In this document: positions 8,201 through 16,110 of the stretch, piece after piece | Layout of the letters: each line of letters begins with the position of its first letter | Numbering within the stretch: position 1 is the first letter of the stretch | From: Gammaproteobacteria bacterium | Lineage (GTDB): Bacteria > Pseudomonadota > Gammaproteobacteria > JACKNK01 | DNA: 64,000 nucleotides | Direction: 5' to 3' | Assembly (NCBI GenBank): GCA_024234895.1 | Contig: JACKNJ010000008.1 | Coordinates: 81,758-145,757, forward strand | Translations under genes and position numbers: made by a program | The notes under the pieces: model-generated | The model's input: only the letters and a program-made list of their open reading frames with translations | The model's database searches: none | Told to the model about the DNA's origin: nothing

Positions 8201-9590
8201 GCGCGGCCCAGCCCATGGCGTAGTCGTCCAGGCCGAGCAGGTCGTCGGGCGACGCCTTGCCGGCGTCGTGCGCAAAGGCCGGATTGCAGCCCAGGTAACG
8301 GCCTTCCCGGTCTTTCCAGAAGACGCGCAGCGGCACGGTGTCGATGACCTGTTGCAGCAAGTCCCGGGACCGGGCGAGCGCCGCCTTCATGTCCTCCAGG
8401 GCCTGCGCGTCGGCATGGCGCTGGGTAATGTCGCGGCTGATCAGGACGAAGCGCGGACCGGCCTCGTCATCGGCCTGCAAGGGGGCGGCGGAGAGTTCGA
8501 ACCAGAGCTCCCCTTGCGGCGAGTCCGATCGATACGTCTCGCCATAGGAAACGCCGTGTTGCGCCGCCCCGTCGATGGCGCGTTGGAAGGCGTCGGCGGC
8601 ATCGGGCGGCAGGACCTCGGCAAACCGCTTGCCCAAAAACGCGTCCGGTTGCCAACCCAGCAGGTCAAGGCGATGGGTGTGGTACTCGAGAACCCGACCC
8701 TCGACGTCCACTTCAAACAGCAGATCGGGCATGGCATTCAGGATGGCCTGCAACTGATTGCGCGCCGCATGGGTGGCTGCCTCGGCGCGGATCAGCGCCT
8801 CTTCGGCACGTCCGCGCTCGACAGCCAGGCCGGTGATGCGCGCCGCAGCCCTGAGATGGCTCAACTGCCTGGGCGTCGGCGTGCGCGGTTCCGTGGCGTA
8901 AAACGCCAGGGCACCCAGCACCTTGCCGCTGCTGCTGACGAACGGATGGGACCAGCAAGCGGCAACGCCCGCCCGCTTCGCGATTCCGGCCAAGGGTGCC
9001 CAAAGTGGATCGGCCTGGATGTCGCTGACGATGACGGGCGTATTCCAGAAGATCGCCGTGCCGCACGACCCGACATTCGGCCCGACCGCATAGCCGTTGA
9101 CCGCCGCGTTGTATTCATCCGGCAGGCTGGGCCCGGCGCCAAACACGAAGCGGCCTTGATCGACCAGCAGGATCGAGCATTTGAACTCGGGGTTCTGCTC
9201 CTCGACGATCCGCGCGATGGCATCGAGCGTGCCCGCCATCGTCGCCTCGGCCGCGCTCGGTTGATCGGCTTCGGGCTGCGCGGTGGTCGGAACGCTCCGC
9301 CCGAGGACATAGAAGCCATCCCCTTGTTTCGCCACTTCCATGTGCAACGGGAGCGTCCTGCCGTCGCGCGTGATGTGACCGGCGGAGAACGACGTTTCCC
9401 CGTTATCCAGTGCGGCCTGCACGCGCGCGCGGTCGCCCGGGGCGATCCAGTCGAGGAACGGCTTCCCGGCAAGTTCCGCGACGTCAAAACCGGTCCTGGC
9501 CTTGAAGGCATCGCTGACGCGGACAAATTGCCCCTTGCCCATCGCCCGGACGATCATGGGGTCGTCGATGCTTACCGCCACCCTGGACAT
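5202..9590 (-). CDS. Multi-PAS/GAF diguanylate cyclase-phosphodiesterase with C-terminal CZB-like domain
   Basis: This is a very large (1462 residues) soluble cyclic-di-GMP signalling protein without predicted membrane segments. Order: PAS (about 5-110), GAF (about 115-260, FKCSILLVDQGRFVF), five more PAS/PAC units (about 275-910), GGDEF (RLGGDEFVAI near 990), EAL (EALIRWRHPERG near 1117), and a C-terminal helical domain from about 1345. The last domain has the His/Cys spacing of the chemoreceptor zinc-binding (CZB) fold: VEHRAWL, DQCMLRKWL and LHSEIH. Both GGDEF and EAL motifs look intact, so both activities are possible. ATG 9590 is chosen over an in-frame TTG at 9611; GAGAGG lies upstream. 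The gene stands alone between repeats and a purH remnant. Its input signals are unknown. Confidence 0.92.
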   Translation of the reverse strand: MSRVAVSIDDPMIVRAMGKGQFVRVSDAFKARTGFDVAELAGKPFLDWIAPGDRARVQAALDNGETSFSAGHITRDGRTLPLHMEVAKQGDGFYVLGRSVPTTAQPEADQPSAAEATMAGTLDAIARIVEEQNPEFKCSILLVDQGRFVFGAGPSLPDEYNAAVNGYAVGPNVGSCGTAIFWNTPVIVSDIQADPLWAPLAGIAKRAGVAACWSHPFVSSSGKVLGALAFYATEPRTPTPRQLSHLRAAARITGLAVERGRAEEALIRAEAATHAARNQLQAILNAMPDLLFEVDVEGRVLEYHTHRLDLLGWQPDAFLGKRFAEVLPPDAADAFQRAIDGAAQHGVSYGETYRSDSPQGELWFELSAAPLQADDEAGPRFVLISRDITQRHADAQALEDMKAALARSRDLLQQVIDTVPLRVFWKDREGRYLGCNPAFAHDAGKASPDDLLGLDDYAMGWAAQADLYRADDKRVVESGQPRLNYEEPQATPDGKTIWLRTSKTPLYDRQGENIGVLGVYDDITEYKREERRIALAMEAAQILIWEIDFVAGKLGYEGSALVTLGLDASDAPDTLEGWVARVHPDDRGHFMALVAQALLPETVSGFDCEYRFENRHDGYAWLQTVGRVTHRDAASQPLLGAGYTVNIDARKRTELALKASEEAQRSLIAALPDVIMRFDAEGRHLFVSDNAKEVTGLPAAAFVGKTHHEIGFPEAMCEFWEQAIRQPFLTGEPYETEFELDGPTGHGVFNWRLTPDFGADGKVKTVLAVARDITQRKQAEAALKAREQYQRAVLDNFPFMVWLKDTESRLLAANQAYADIAGLPSSNDLEGKTDLDLFPEEDARHYRADDLEVLRSGKAKTVEEPLFSQGRTIWIETYKSPVTLDGKTIGTVGFARDISDRKQYQQQLEHIAHYDTLTGLPNRVLLADRLQQAMRQVQRRDTKVAVAYLDLDGFKAVNDQYGHDVGDQLLTSLAGHMKRALREGDTLARLGGDEFVAILLDLPDVETTVPMLSRLLAAANEVFHKDDHALRVSASLGVTFYPQAEPIDADQLLRQADQAMYQAKLAGKNRYRIFDADHDRSVRGHHESLERIRQALHDREFVLHYQPKVNMRTGEVIGAEALIRWRHPERGVLPPGKFLPLITNHPLAIQIGEWVLDTAMQQIEDWKAVGLSLPVSVNIDAIQLEQADFVDRLRRLVANHPGLAPGDLELEVLESSALKDFGQVSRVIRACHEIGVGFALDDFGTGYSSLTYLKRLPAGMLKIDQSFVRDMLDDPDDLAILSGILGLATSFRRRVIAEGVETLEHGEMLLHMGCELGQGYAIARPMPPEDMLAWLAAWHPDASWLDQMPISHDDLPILFASVEHRAWLTTVESFVRGGSSSPPALNPDQCMLRKWLKAEAGRDDGNRPEIEALGTLHSEIHRLAGELIRMKEEGQAEAAVARLPELYPLRDRLLAMLLDMQR

Positions 9591-9920
9591 TCCGGCCACC
9601 ACCTCTCGCAATCAACGAAGTTTACGAATTCGTCACTGATCAAGTGATTCGACCAGTTATCGGACACGGCGAATTTGCCGTTCGTCAAACAATCGACCAG
9701 TTGCCCAAGCTCGTGAACACCTGAATCCATGAATTCACCGGCCTGCACCCCAGAACCTTGCGGTAGACGGGGTCAGTTGCCTTCCATTGCAGGGTCTCGT
9801 GGAAAAGGGCACCGCCCCCCCTTTTGCCCATTCTTTGGGCTTGTTCGGCTTTATCTCCGCTCCTTTTACCAATCTTTTCGTAATGCGTGAACAAACGGTT
9901 TCGTTTGCCATGACGCTACG
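9591..9920. other. Intergenic stretch without a gene
   Basis: This stretch is less GC-rich than its surroundings and has no convincing reading frame. It should contain the promoter of the minus-strand GGDEF/EAL gene. A near-palindrome TCACTGATCAAGTGA at 9633-9647 could be an operator. The segment 9765-9790 (GGGGTCAGTTGCC) resembles low-complexity debris often left near decayed mobile elements, but I cannot assign it. Confidence 0.4.
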
Positions 9921-10196
9921 ACGCCTGGCCGGCGGAACGGGTGGGCTATCTCGACGTCCAGCGGGTCAAGGGCGACCTGCTGGTGCAGGATGCCGACCTG
10001 GCCCTGCTCGACGACATGAAGGTGGTCACAGGGCGCGCGCCGACCGACGAGGAAATGGCCGATCCGCTGTTTGGCTGGACGCTCGCCGGATTCGTGAAAT
10101 CGAACGCCAGCGGCACCGCCAAGGGCAACATGACCATCGCGGTTTCGGCGCCGGCCAGATGAGCCGCGTCACCTCCACCCGCATCGCCGGCATCAA
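9921..10196 (+). pseudogene. Frameshifted purH fragment
   Basis: The translated segment GYLDVQRVKGDLLVQDADLA... and GRAPTDEEMADPLFGW matches intact PurH over the part encoded by 3822-4095. Nucleotide alignment is colinear until ACCATC, where GGCGTC of purH is replaced by GCGGTTTC, a net two-base insertion. After that the PurH frame resumes (GQMSRVTSTRIAGI) and ends abruptly at ATCAA (10196). There is no start region, no catalytic KHANPCG part and no C-terminus. Many substitutions relative to the intact gene indicate an old duplication or remnant of an acquired copy. Confidence 0.9.
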
Positions 10197-10244
10197 TTGC
10201 GGGTTCTGCTGGCGTCGTTCACTGACGACAAACGACCCGACGGG

Positions 10245-11231
10245 TCAGTGACGGAATGGGGGCACGTGGCGGGCGATGCCGGCATCGCCGAATACGCCCG
10301 CGAACAACACACGTCGCAGCTTGGCCCAGTAGGCGCCGATCAGGATCACGAACACGCCGAAGCCGATGATCACGGTCAGCACCACGTCACCAAGCTCGAA
10401 CTCGCCGCGGGTGAGCAGATAGCCGACCGACGCGATCGCATAACCAAGGCTGGAGACGAGCATTGCCCGGCGGTCGATGAACAGCGCGACCAGCACGAAC
10501 CCCCCGAAGAACGCCAGCGTTATCAAGGCGTTGATGACTTCGTCATCGCCGTTGGCGAGCAGCATCGACATGCTGCCGTGGACCAGCAAGGGCGCGGCCA
10601 GCAGGTGCAGCCAGAAGCCGGTGTCGCTGCGCCAGTTGCGACGTTCGCGATCGCTGGCGTCGAAGCCCATCGCGCCCACGAACACCAGCCCGCCGAGACC
10701 GATGACCAGCGGCGCCGACGAGAGGGTCTCCTCGACGGTGAGGCCGAACACCGACAACACGACCCCGAACAAGCCAAGGGTCAACGGCACGGTCGAGAAC
10801 GGCATCCGGTAACGCCAGAAATACGCGCCGGACACCAACGCCACCGCCGCCGAACTGATCAGTCCGGTGTGCGTGTCGTCGAAACCGACGATGCTGCCGA
10901 CGAAATAGAGCAGCGCGAGCAGCAACGCGATGCCCGGCAGCGCCAGGCGGCGCACCCGCACCAGCCATTCGGCGGTCGCGGTGAGCACCACGATCGGGGC
11001 GATGCGCTCGAACCCGACCAGGTCGAACTGCGCCATCGCGATGGTCACGAACAGCACGCCCAGGGTGATGAAGATGTCGCCGAAGCTGCGCACGAAGCGC
11101 AGTTGCTCCTCGCCTTCCGCGTCCTCGTCGTCGCGGTGCAGGTACTCGTCCGCGAAGGCCATCAGCGCGTCGACCTGCGCGGGTTCGATCACGCCGCGCC
11201 GGGCGGCCGCGTCGAGCAGTTCCCGGTCCAT
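10245..11231 (-). CDS. Multi-spanning membrane protein of unknown function
   Basis: The 328-residue product has a cytoplasmic-looking N-terminus (MDRELLDAAARRGVIEPAQ) and a charged stretch HRDDEDAEGEEQLR near residue 43. About nine or ten hydrophobic segments follow, for example FGDIFITLGVLFVTIAMAQF and FVGSIVGFDDTHTGL. I do not recognise a catalytic motif. The arrangement resembles small DUF2157-like membrane proteins, but that is only an impression. ATG 11231 is chosen because it overlaps the hemF stop by one base (TGATG), a translational-coupling arrangement; longer versions would run into hemF. A direct role in haem synthesis is not implied. Confidence 0.82.
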   Translation of the reverse strand: MDRELLDAAARRGVIEPAQVDALMAFADEYLHRDDEDAEGEEQLRFVRSFGDIFITLGVLFVTIAMAQFDLVGFERIAPIVVLTATAEWLVRVRRLALPGIALLLALLYFVGSIVGFDDTHTGLISSAAVALVSGAYFWRYRMPFSTVPLTLGLFGVVLSVFGLTVEETLSSAPLVIGLGGLVFVGAMGFDASDRERRNWRSDTGFWLHLLAAPLLVHGSMSMLLANGDDEVINALITLAFFGGFVLVALFIDRRAMLVSSLGYAIASVGYLLTRGEFELGDVVLTVIIGFGVFVILIGAYWAKLRRVLFAGVFGDAGIARHVPPFRH

Positions 11232-12148
11232 CAACTGGCCAGCCAGTCGGTCGGCTTGAGGTAGGTCTCGTAGAGTTCGGCCTCCGGCGTGCCCGCTTCC
11301 GGGCGCCAGTTGTAGCGCCACTTCACCTCGGGCGGCAGCGACATCAGGATGGATTCGGTACGGCCGGCACCGCTTTGCAGGCCGAACAGCGTGCCGCGGT
11401 CGTAGACCAGGTTGAATTCGACGTAGCGGCCGCGACGGTAGGCCTGGAAGTCGCGCTCGCGCTCACCGTACGGGTGATTCTTGCGCGCCTCGACGATGGG
11501 CAGATAGGCGTCGATGTAGCCGTTGCCGACCGCCTGCATGAAGGCGAAGGTCCGCTCGAAGCCCCACTCGTTCAGGTCGTCGTAGAACAGGCCGCCGATG
11601 CCGCGCGGTTCCTGGCGGTGCTTGAGGAAGAAGTACTCGTCGCACCAGTTCTTGAAACGCGGGTAGACCTCGTCACCGAACGGCGTGCACAGATCGCGCG
11701 CGGTGCGGTGCCAGTGAATCACGTCGTCGCGGTTGGCGTAGTACGGGGTCAGGTCGAAACCGCCGCCGAACCACCACACCGGCGCCTCGCCTTCCTTCTC
11801 GGCAATGAAAAAGCGCACGTTGGCGTGCGAGGTCGGCACGTAGGGATTGCGCGGATGGATGACCAGTGAAACGCCCATGGCCTGAAAGCCACGTCCCGCC
11901 AGTTGCGGGCGGTTGGCGGTCGCGGATGGCGGCAGGTTGCTGCCGAACACATGCGAGAAGTTCACCCCGCCCTTTTCCAGCACCTCGCCGCCCTCGATGG
12001 CGCGGGTGCGGCCACCGCCACCGTTGGCGTTGTCCCAGGCGTCCTCGATGAAGCGGGCGCCCGGTTCCTGGCCTTCCAGCGCGGTGCAGATGCGGTCCTG
12101 CAAGCCCAGCAGGTAGGCCTTCACGGCGGCGGTATCGATTTCACTCAT
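11231..12148 (-). CDS. hemF: Oxygen-dependent coproporphyrinogen III oxidase
   Basis: The 305-residue product is the aerobic HemF enzyme, which decarboxylates coproporphyrinogen III to protoporphyrinogen IX with molecular oxygen in the cytoplasm. Family motifs are plain: GGGGRTRAIEGGEVLEKGGV near 45, SLVIHPRNPYVPTSHANVRF near 95, WWFGGGFDLTPYY near 125, FKNWCDEYFFLKHR near 165 and GGLFYDDL near 185. The C-terminus LMSLPPEVKWRYNW is typical. GGAG lies nine bases before the ATG. It is followed immediately by an overlapping membrane protein gene. The presence of HemF implies that oxygen is available at least part of the time. Confidence 0.97.
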   Translation of the reverse strand: MSEIDTAAVKAYLLGLQDRICTALEGQEPGARFIEDAWDNANGGGGRTRAIEGGEVLEKGGVNFSHVFGSNLPPSATANRPQLAGRGFQAMGVSLVIHPRNPYVPTSHANVRFFIAEKEGEAPVWWFGGGFDLTPYYANRDDVIHWHRTARDLCTPFGDEVYPRFKNWCDEYFFLKHRQEPRGIGGLFYDDLNEWGFERTFAFMQAVGNGYIDAYLPIVEARKNHPYGERERDFQAYRRGRYVEFNLVYDRGTLFGLQSGAGRTESILMSLPPEVKWRYNWRPEAGTPEAELYETYLKPTDWLAS

Positions 12149-12160
12149 CGGAGGTACTCC

Positions 12161-12192
12161 AAAACGACACCGGCCCGCGAAGGCGGGCCGGT
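12161..12192 (-). terminator. Rho-independent terminator of the 12224 gene
   Basis: A perfect 10-base stem, ACCGGCCCGC (12169-12178) and GCGGGCCGGT (12183-12192), has a four-base loop. On the minus strand it is followed by GTCGTTTT. It sits between the Met-rich membrane protein gene and hemF, so it ends the former transcript. Confidence 0.75.
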
Positions 12193-12223
12193 GGGATCAA
12201 TAACGGTGACTCGGATCAGCCGG

Positions 12224-12799
12224 TTACCACGGCATGAAGCGGTTCATCATGCCCATCGGGCGGGCGACGTTGTAGTTCATCGCGTTGATGTCGTAGCCCA
12301 TGCGCCGGGTCGAGACCGCCATGGTCTGGATGCTGCGATTCATCTGATTCATGTTGCTCAGGATCGGCTCAAGGGTGTCGATGCTGTCGTTCATCTTGGT
12401 CAGGCTGACCATGATCGGCTCAAGCACCTTCATCTCGCCGGCGACGTCTTCCATGTTCACCGCCATGGAATCGACGCGGTCGGTCATGACCACGATGCTG
12501 CGGGTGATCTGGCCCATGTTGTCGGTCATCACGGACATGTTGTGGTCGGCGGACCGCGCCAGCAGGGCCATGTCGGTGGTCAGGCTGTAGATCAGGTAGA
12601 AGCCATAGAAGGCCAGCACGATGAACGCGAACATCGACGGATAGACCACGAATTCCCAACGCTTGGCGCTGCGCTCGAAGCTGCGGGTGAAGCGTTCCAT
12701 GCATTCCGCGCCGGCGGTCACCGGATCGGGAATCGGCGCGGGCGGGATACCGGGAAGGACTTGCTGCGCGTAAGTCGGGATGTCGCCGGGCGGGGTCAT
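12224..12799 (-). CDS. Methionine-rich coiled-coil membrane protein, unknown function
   Basis: The product has 191 residues. A Pro-rich N-terminus (PGIPPAPIPDPVT) is followed by one transmembrane segment (about residues 52-72, FAFIVLAFYGFYLIYSL) and then a long amphipathic coiled coil. About 22 residues are Met, and most sit in the coil at 3-4 and 7-residue spacing (HNMSVMTDNMGQ, DSMAVNMEDVAGEM, SNMNQMNRSIQTM). It ends MMNRFMPW. The single Cys is before the membrane segment. ATG 12799 follows AGAGG at seven bases; an in-frame TTG just upstream is less likely. A terminator lies downstream. The topology would put the Met-rich coil outside the cytoplasm or free inside it; I cannot tell which. 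Confidence 0.82.
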   Translation of the reverse strand: MTPPGDIPTYAQQVLPGIPPAPIPDPVTAGAECMERFTRSFERSAKRWEFVVYPSMFAFIVLAFYGFYLIYSLTTDMALLARSADHNMSVMTDNMGQITRSIVVMTDRVDSMAVNMEDVAGEMKVLEPIMVSLTKMNDSIDTLEPILSNMNQMNRSIQTMAVSTRRMGYDINAMNYNVARPMGMMNRFMPW

Positions 12800-12978
12800 C
12801 AAAATGCCTCTGGGTAATGCTGCGGCGCCGCTGTCCGACGCCGAAATTCATGGCTTGTTTCTAATGTTCTAATGGGCCCGTGAGTGCACGGGGGGCAATC
12901 ATAAACACAGGCTTCCGACCGTCGCCAGCACATTTACAAATGGTTGTAATAGAAGGATTTTATTTGCATTGAGATATA

Positions 12979-13560
12979 TCAGCCGAGGCGCAGCCGACTG
13001 CCATCCGTGACATTGAATATCGGCGTCGGGCCGGCTAGCCCGGAGGTCGCGCCGGACAGCAGGAAATCGACGGATCGACCGGTCCGCAACCGGGTCTGCA
13101 AGGCGTTGCGGGCAGGGGGACGACCGGCCAGATTGGCACTGGTGGAAACGATCGCCCCGCCAAAGGCGCGGCAGAGATCGGCGACCAGCGGATGCGCGGT
13201 GACCCGGACGGCGATCCCGCTGTGATCGCCGCGCAGCCAGTACGGCGTGTCCTTGCGGGCGGGCATCACCCACGTCACCGGGCCTGGCCAGGTCGCCAGC
13301 GCCTTCGCGTAGCTGGCATCCGCTGCCGGCGCGACAAACGGATCGAGTTGTTCGAAGTCGGCCGCGATCAGGATCAGCCCCTTGTGCATCGGTCGACGCT
13401 TGGCGATCAGCAGGCGTGTCACCGCGTCAGGGTCGAGCGGATCGCAGCCCAGGCCGTAGACCCCTTCGGTCGGATAGGCGACCAGACCGCCCCCGGCAAG
13501 CACCGCCGCCGCCCGTTTGATGCGGAAGGCGCACTCCGGACAACCGCTGGTGGATGGCAC
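12979..13560 (-). CDS. tsaC: Threonylcarbamoyl-AMP synthase (YrdC/TsaC)
   Basis: The 193-residue single-domain YrdC-type protein makes threonylcarbamoyl-AMP from threonine, bicarbonate and ATP, the first step of the t6A37 tRNA modification. GGGLVAYPTEGVYGLGCDP near residue 24, the substrate-binding motif IAKRRPMHKGLI near 52, WPGPVTWVMPA near 92, GIAVRVTAHP near 115 and VSTSANLAGRPP near 138 are all present. It lacks the extra Sua5 domain, as expected for TsaC. It is encoded three bases downstream of topA, in the usual dprA-smg-topA-tsaC order, and is probably co-transcribed. Confidence 0.95.
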   Translation of the reverse strand: MPSTSGCPECAFRIKRAAAVLAGGGLVAYPTEGVYGLGCDPLDPDAVTRLLIAKRRPMHKGLILIAADFEQLDPFVAPAADASYAKALATWPGPVTWVMPARKDTPYWLRGDHSGIAVRVTAHPLVADLCRAFGGAIVSTSANLAGRPPARNALQTRLRTGRSVDFLLSGATSGLAGPTPIFNVTDGSRLRLG

Positions 13561-13563
13561 GGA

Positions 13564-13700
13564 TCAGCCCTTGGTCGTGGGCTTCTTGGCGGCGGCTTTC
13601 TTCGCCGCCGGCTTCTTCGCCGCCGGTTTCTTCGCTGCTGGTTTCTTGGCAGCCGACTTCTTCGCCGGGGCTTTTTTCGCCGGCGCCTTGGTGGCCTCGG
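13564..13700 (-). repeat. Imperfect 15-base tandem repeats coding the TopA tail
   Basis: Reiterated codons for AAKKP units form direct repeats (GCCGCCGGCTTCTTC-like on the plus strand). Such arrays can change length by slippage without breaking the frame. They belong to topA and are not an independent element. Confidence 0.7.
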
Positions 13701-16032
13701 GCGCGGCGGCCTCGCTGGTCGCGGCCTTCCTGGCGCCGCCGCGACGGGCGGCGCCCTTCTCCGGCGCCTCCTCGATCAGCTTCGCGCATTCCTCGGCGGT
13801 CAGCGATTCAGGCTCGCGATCCTTGGGGATCTTCGCGTTCTTCTTGCCGTTGGTGATGTACGGCCCGTAGCGACCGCGCAGCACCTGGATGCCGAGTTCC
13901 GGGAAGTCCGCGATCAGGCGGTTGGCGTCGGCGAGCTGCTTCTCGGCGACCAGTTGCAGCGCGCGTTCGCGGGTGATCGTGTAGGGATCGTCTTCCTTGC
14001 CGAGCGAGGCGAACTTCGAGCCGTAGCGGACATACGGGCCGAAGCGGCCGATGTTGACCGACAGGGCCTCGCCGGCGTCGGTCTCACCCAGATCGCGCGG
14101 CAGCTTGAACAGTTCCAGGGCCTCGTCGAGGCTGATGCTGTCCATGCGCTGACCGGCGCGCAGGCTGGCGAAGGTCGGCTTGTCCTCGTCGTCGCGGGTG
14201 CCGATCTGCACGAACGGCCCGTAGCGGCCCATGCGCACCGAGACCGGCTTGCCGGATTTCGGATCGGTACCGAGTTCACGGGCTCCGGCGACCTCGTCGC
14301 GGGACACATCGCCCTTGTCCTCGACCTGCTTGATGAACGGGGCCCAGAACCTCTTCAGCAGCGGAACCCATTCCTCCTCGCCGCGCGAGACCGCATCCAG
14401 TTCGTCTTCGAGGCGGGCGGTGAAGTCGTAGTCGACGTAGGTGGTGAAGTGCTCGGCGAGGAACTTGCCGACCACCGTGCCGACGTCGGTCGGGCGGAAG
14501 CGACGACGGTCCATCTCCACGTATTCGCGGTTCTGCAGCGTCGAGATGATCGACGCATAGGTCGACGGGCGACCGATGCCGTATTCCTCCAGCGCGCGCA
14601 CCAGACTCGCTTCCGTGTAACGCGGCGGCGGCTCGGTGAAATGCTGTTCGCTGCGCAGCGCCTTGAGCAGGACACGGTCGCCCTCCTCCATGGCCGGCAG
14701 CATGCGCTCGTCGCTGTCCTCCGGCTTGGCGTCGTCGAAGTCCTCGCGGTAGACGCGCATGAAGCCCGGATCGGCGATCGTCGAACCGGTGGCGCGCAGC
14801 AGGTTGCCCTCGCCGGCGGCGAAGTCGACCGCGACCTGATCGATGGTCGCGTGCTGCATCTGGCAGGCGACAGCGCGTTTCCAGATCAGGTCGTAGAGCT
14901 TCAACTGGTCGGCGGCGAGGTGGCCACGCAGTTCTTCCGGGGTGCGCATGACCGAGGTCGGACGGATGGCCTCGTGCGCCTCCTGGGCATTCTTCGCCTT
15001 GGTCTGATAGGTGCGCGGCTCGTCCGGCAGATCCTTTGCGCCGTAACGTTCACGCACGAACTGGCGGATCTCGGCGACGGCCTCCTGGGCAAGACTGACC
15101 GAGTCGGTACGCATGTAGGTGATCAGACCGACCGCGCCGCCACCGATATCCACACCTTCGTACAACTGCTGCGCGACGCGCATCGCCCGCGAGGCGGAGA
15201 AGCCGAGCTTGCGCACCGCCTCCTGCTGCAAGGTGGAGGTGGTGAACGGCGGAGCCGGGTAACGCTTGCGCTGTTTCTTCTCGACCGTGGCGACGGTCAG
15301 CTCACCGCCCTTGGTGGCGGCCTTGAGCTCCGCCTCGGCGGCCTGCGCGCTGCCGCCGTCGCCGAAGCTGAACTGTTCGACACGCTCGCCGTGGAAGCGA
15401 TAGAGGCGCGCGACAAAATCCTGGGCAGACTTGTTCAGATCGGCTTCCAGGGTCCAGTACTCGCGCGGCTTGAAGTTGAGGATCTCGTCCTCGCGCTCGA
15501 CGATCATGCGCAGCGCCGGACTTTGCACGCGACCGGCGGACAGGCCGCGCTTGACCTTGCGCCACAGCAGTGGCGAGAGGTTGAAACCGACCAGGTAGTC
15601 CAGCGCGCGGCGCGCCTGCTGGGCGTTGACCAGATCCATGGACAGCTCGCGCGGGTGCGCCATCGCCTCCTGGATCGCGCGCTTGGTGATCTCGTGGAAG
15701 ACCACCCGATAGACCGGCTTGTCCTTGATCAGGTCCTTCTCGCGTAACAGCTCGGCCAGATGCCAGGAGATCGCCTCGCCTTCGCGATCCGGGTCGGTCG
15801 CGAGGTACAGGGCGTCGGCCTTCTTCACCGAGCGGACGATGGCCTGCACATGGCGATCGCTCTTGTCGATCACCTGATATTTCATGCGGAAGTCGTGCTC
15901 GGGATCGACCGCGCCTTCCTTGGGGACCAGATCGCGGACGTGACCGAAAGACGCCAGCACCTCGAAGCCGGAGCCGAGGTACTTATTGATGGTCTTGGCC
16001 TTGGCCGGCGATTCGACGATCAGCAGATTCAT
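13564..16032 (-). CDS. topA: DNA topoisomerase I
   Basis: This 822-residue type IA topoisomerase relaxes negative supercoils. The TOPRIM domain (MNLLIVESPAKAKTINKYLG; ATDPDREGEAISWHL) is at the N-terminus. The active-site tyrosine region ITYMRTDSVSLAQEA lies near residue 308, and GIGRPSTYASIISTLQNREY near 485. Instead of zinc-finger modules, the C-terminal part has repeats of the topoisomerase C-terminal type (MGRYGPFVQIG, IGRFGPYVRYGSKF, RGRYGPYITNGKKN). It ends in a histone H1-like tail of about 45 residues rich in Lys, Ala and Pro (AAKKPAAKKPAAKK). The tail is encoded by imperfect 15-base repeats. Confidence 0.97.
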   Translation of the reverse strand: MNLLIVESPAKAKTINKYLGSGFEVLASFGHVRDLVPKEGAVDPEHDFRMKYQVIDKSDRHVQAIVRSVKKADALYLATDPDREGEAISWHLAELLREKDLIKDKPVYRVVFHEITKRAIQEAMAHPRELSMDLVNAQQARRALDYLVGFNLSPLLWRKVKRGLSAGRVQSPALRMIVEREDEILNFKPREYWTLEADLNKSAQDFVARLYRFHGERVEQFSFGDGGSAQAAEAELKAATKGGELTVATVEKKQRKRYPAPPFTTSTLQQEAVRKLGFSASRAMRVAQQLYEGVDIGGGAVGLITYMRTDSVSLAQEAVAEIRQFVRERYGAKDLPDEPRTYQTKAKNAQEAHEAIRPTSVMRTPEELRGHLAADQLKLYDLIWKRAVACQMQHATIDQVAVDFAAGEGNLLRATGSTIADPGFMRVYREDFDDAKPEDSDERMLPAMEEGDRVLLKALRSEQHFTEPPPRYTEASLVRALEEYGIGRPSTYASIISTLQNREYVEMDRRRFRPTDVGTVVGKFLAEHFTTYVDYDFTARLEDELDAVSRGEEEWVPLLKRFWAPFIKQVEDKGDVSRDEVAGARELGTDPKSGKPVSVRMGRYGPFVQIGTRDDEDKPTFASLRAGQRMDSISLDEALELFKLPRDLGETDAGEALSVNIGRFGPYVRYGSKFASLGKEDDPYTITRERALQLVAEKQLADANRLIADFPELGIQVLRGRYGPYITNGKKNAKIPKDREPESLTAEECAKLIEEAPEKGAARRGGARKAATSEAAAPEATKAPAKKAPAKKSAAKKPAAKKPAAKKPAAKKAAAKKPTTKG

Positions 16033-16057
16033 GGAATGTAAACGGTTCTCTAAGCAG

Positions 16058-16082
16058 CAAAACGGCGGGACATGCCCGCCGT
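16058..16082 (-). terminator. Hairpin with T-run downstream of smg
   Basis: ACGGCGGG (16062-16069) and CCCGCCGT (16075-16082) form an eight-base stem with a five-base loop. On the minus strand it is followed by TTTGCTGC. It lies between smg and topA, so topA may have its own promoter or depend on read-through. Confidence 0.55.
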
Positions 16083-16110
16083 CGAAATCGGAGTCGCGAG
16101 GTTTATAGCC

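Noticed and set aside
9685..9894. A 69-codon minus-strand frame before the purH remnant
   Set aside because: The composition is odd, there is no ribosome binding site and no recognisable motif, and it lies in a decayed region.
10220..10250. CACTGAC/GTCAGTG inverted repeat at the end of the membrane protein gene as a terminator
   Set aside because: It has a 17-base loop, runs into the stop codon and has no T-run, so evidence is too weak.
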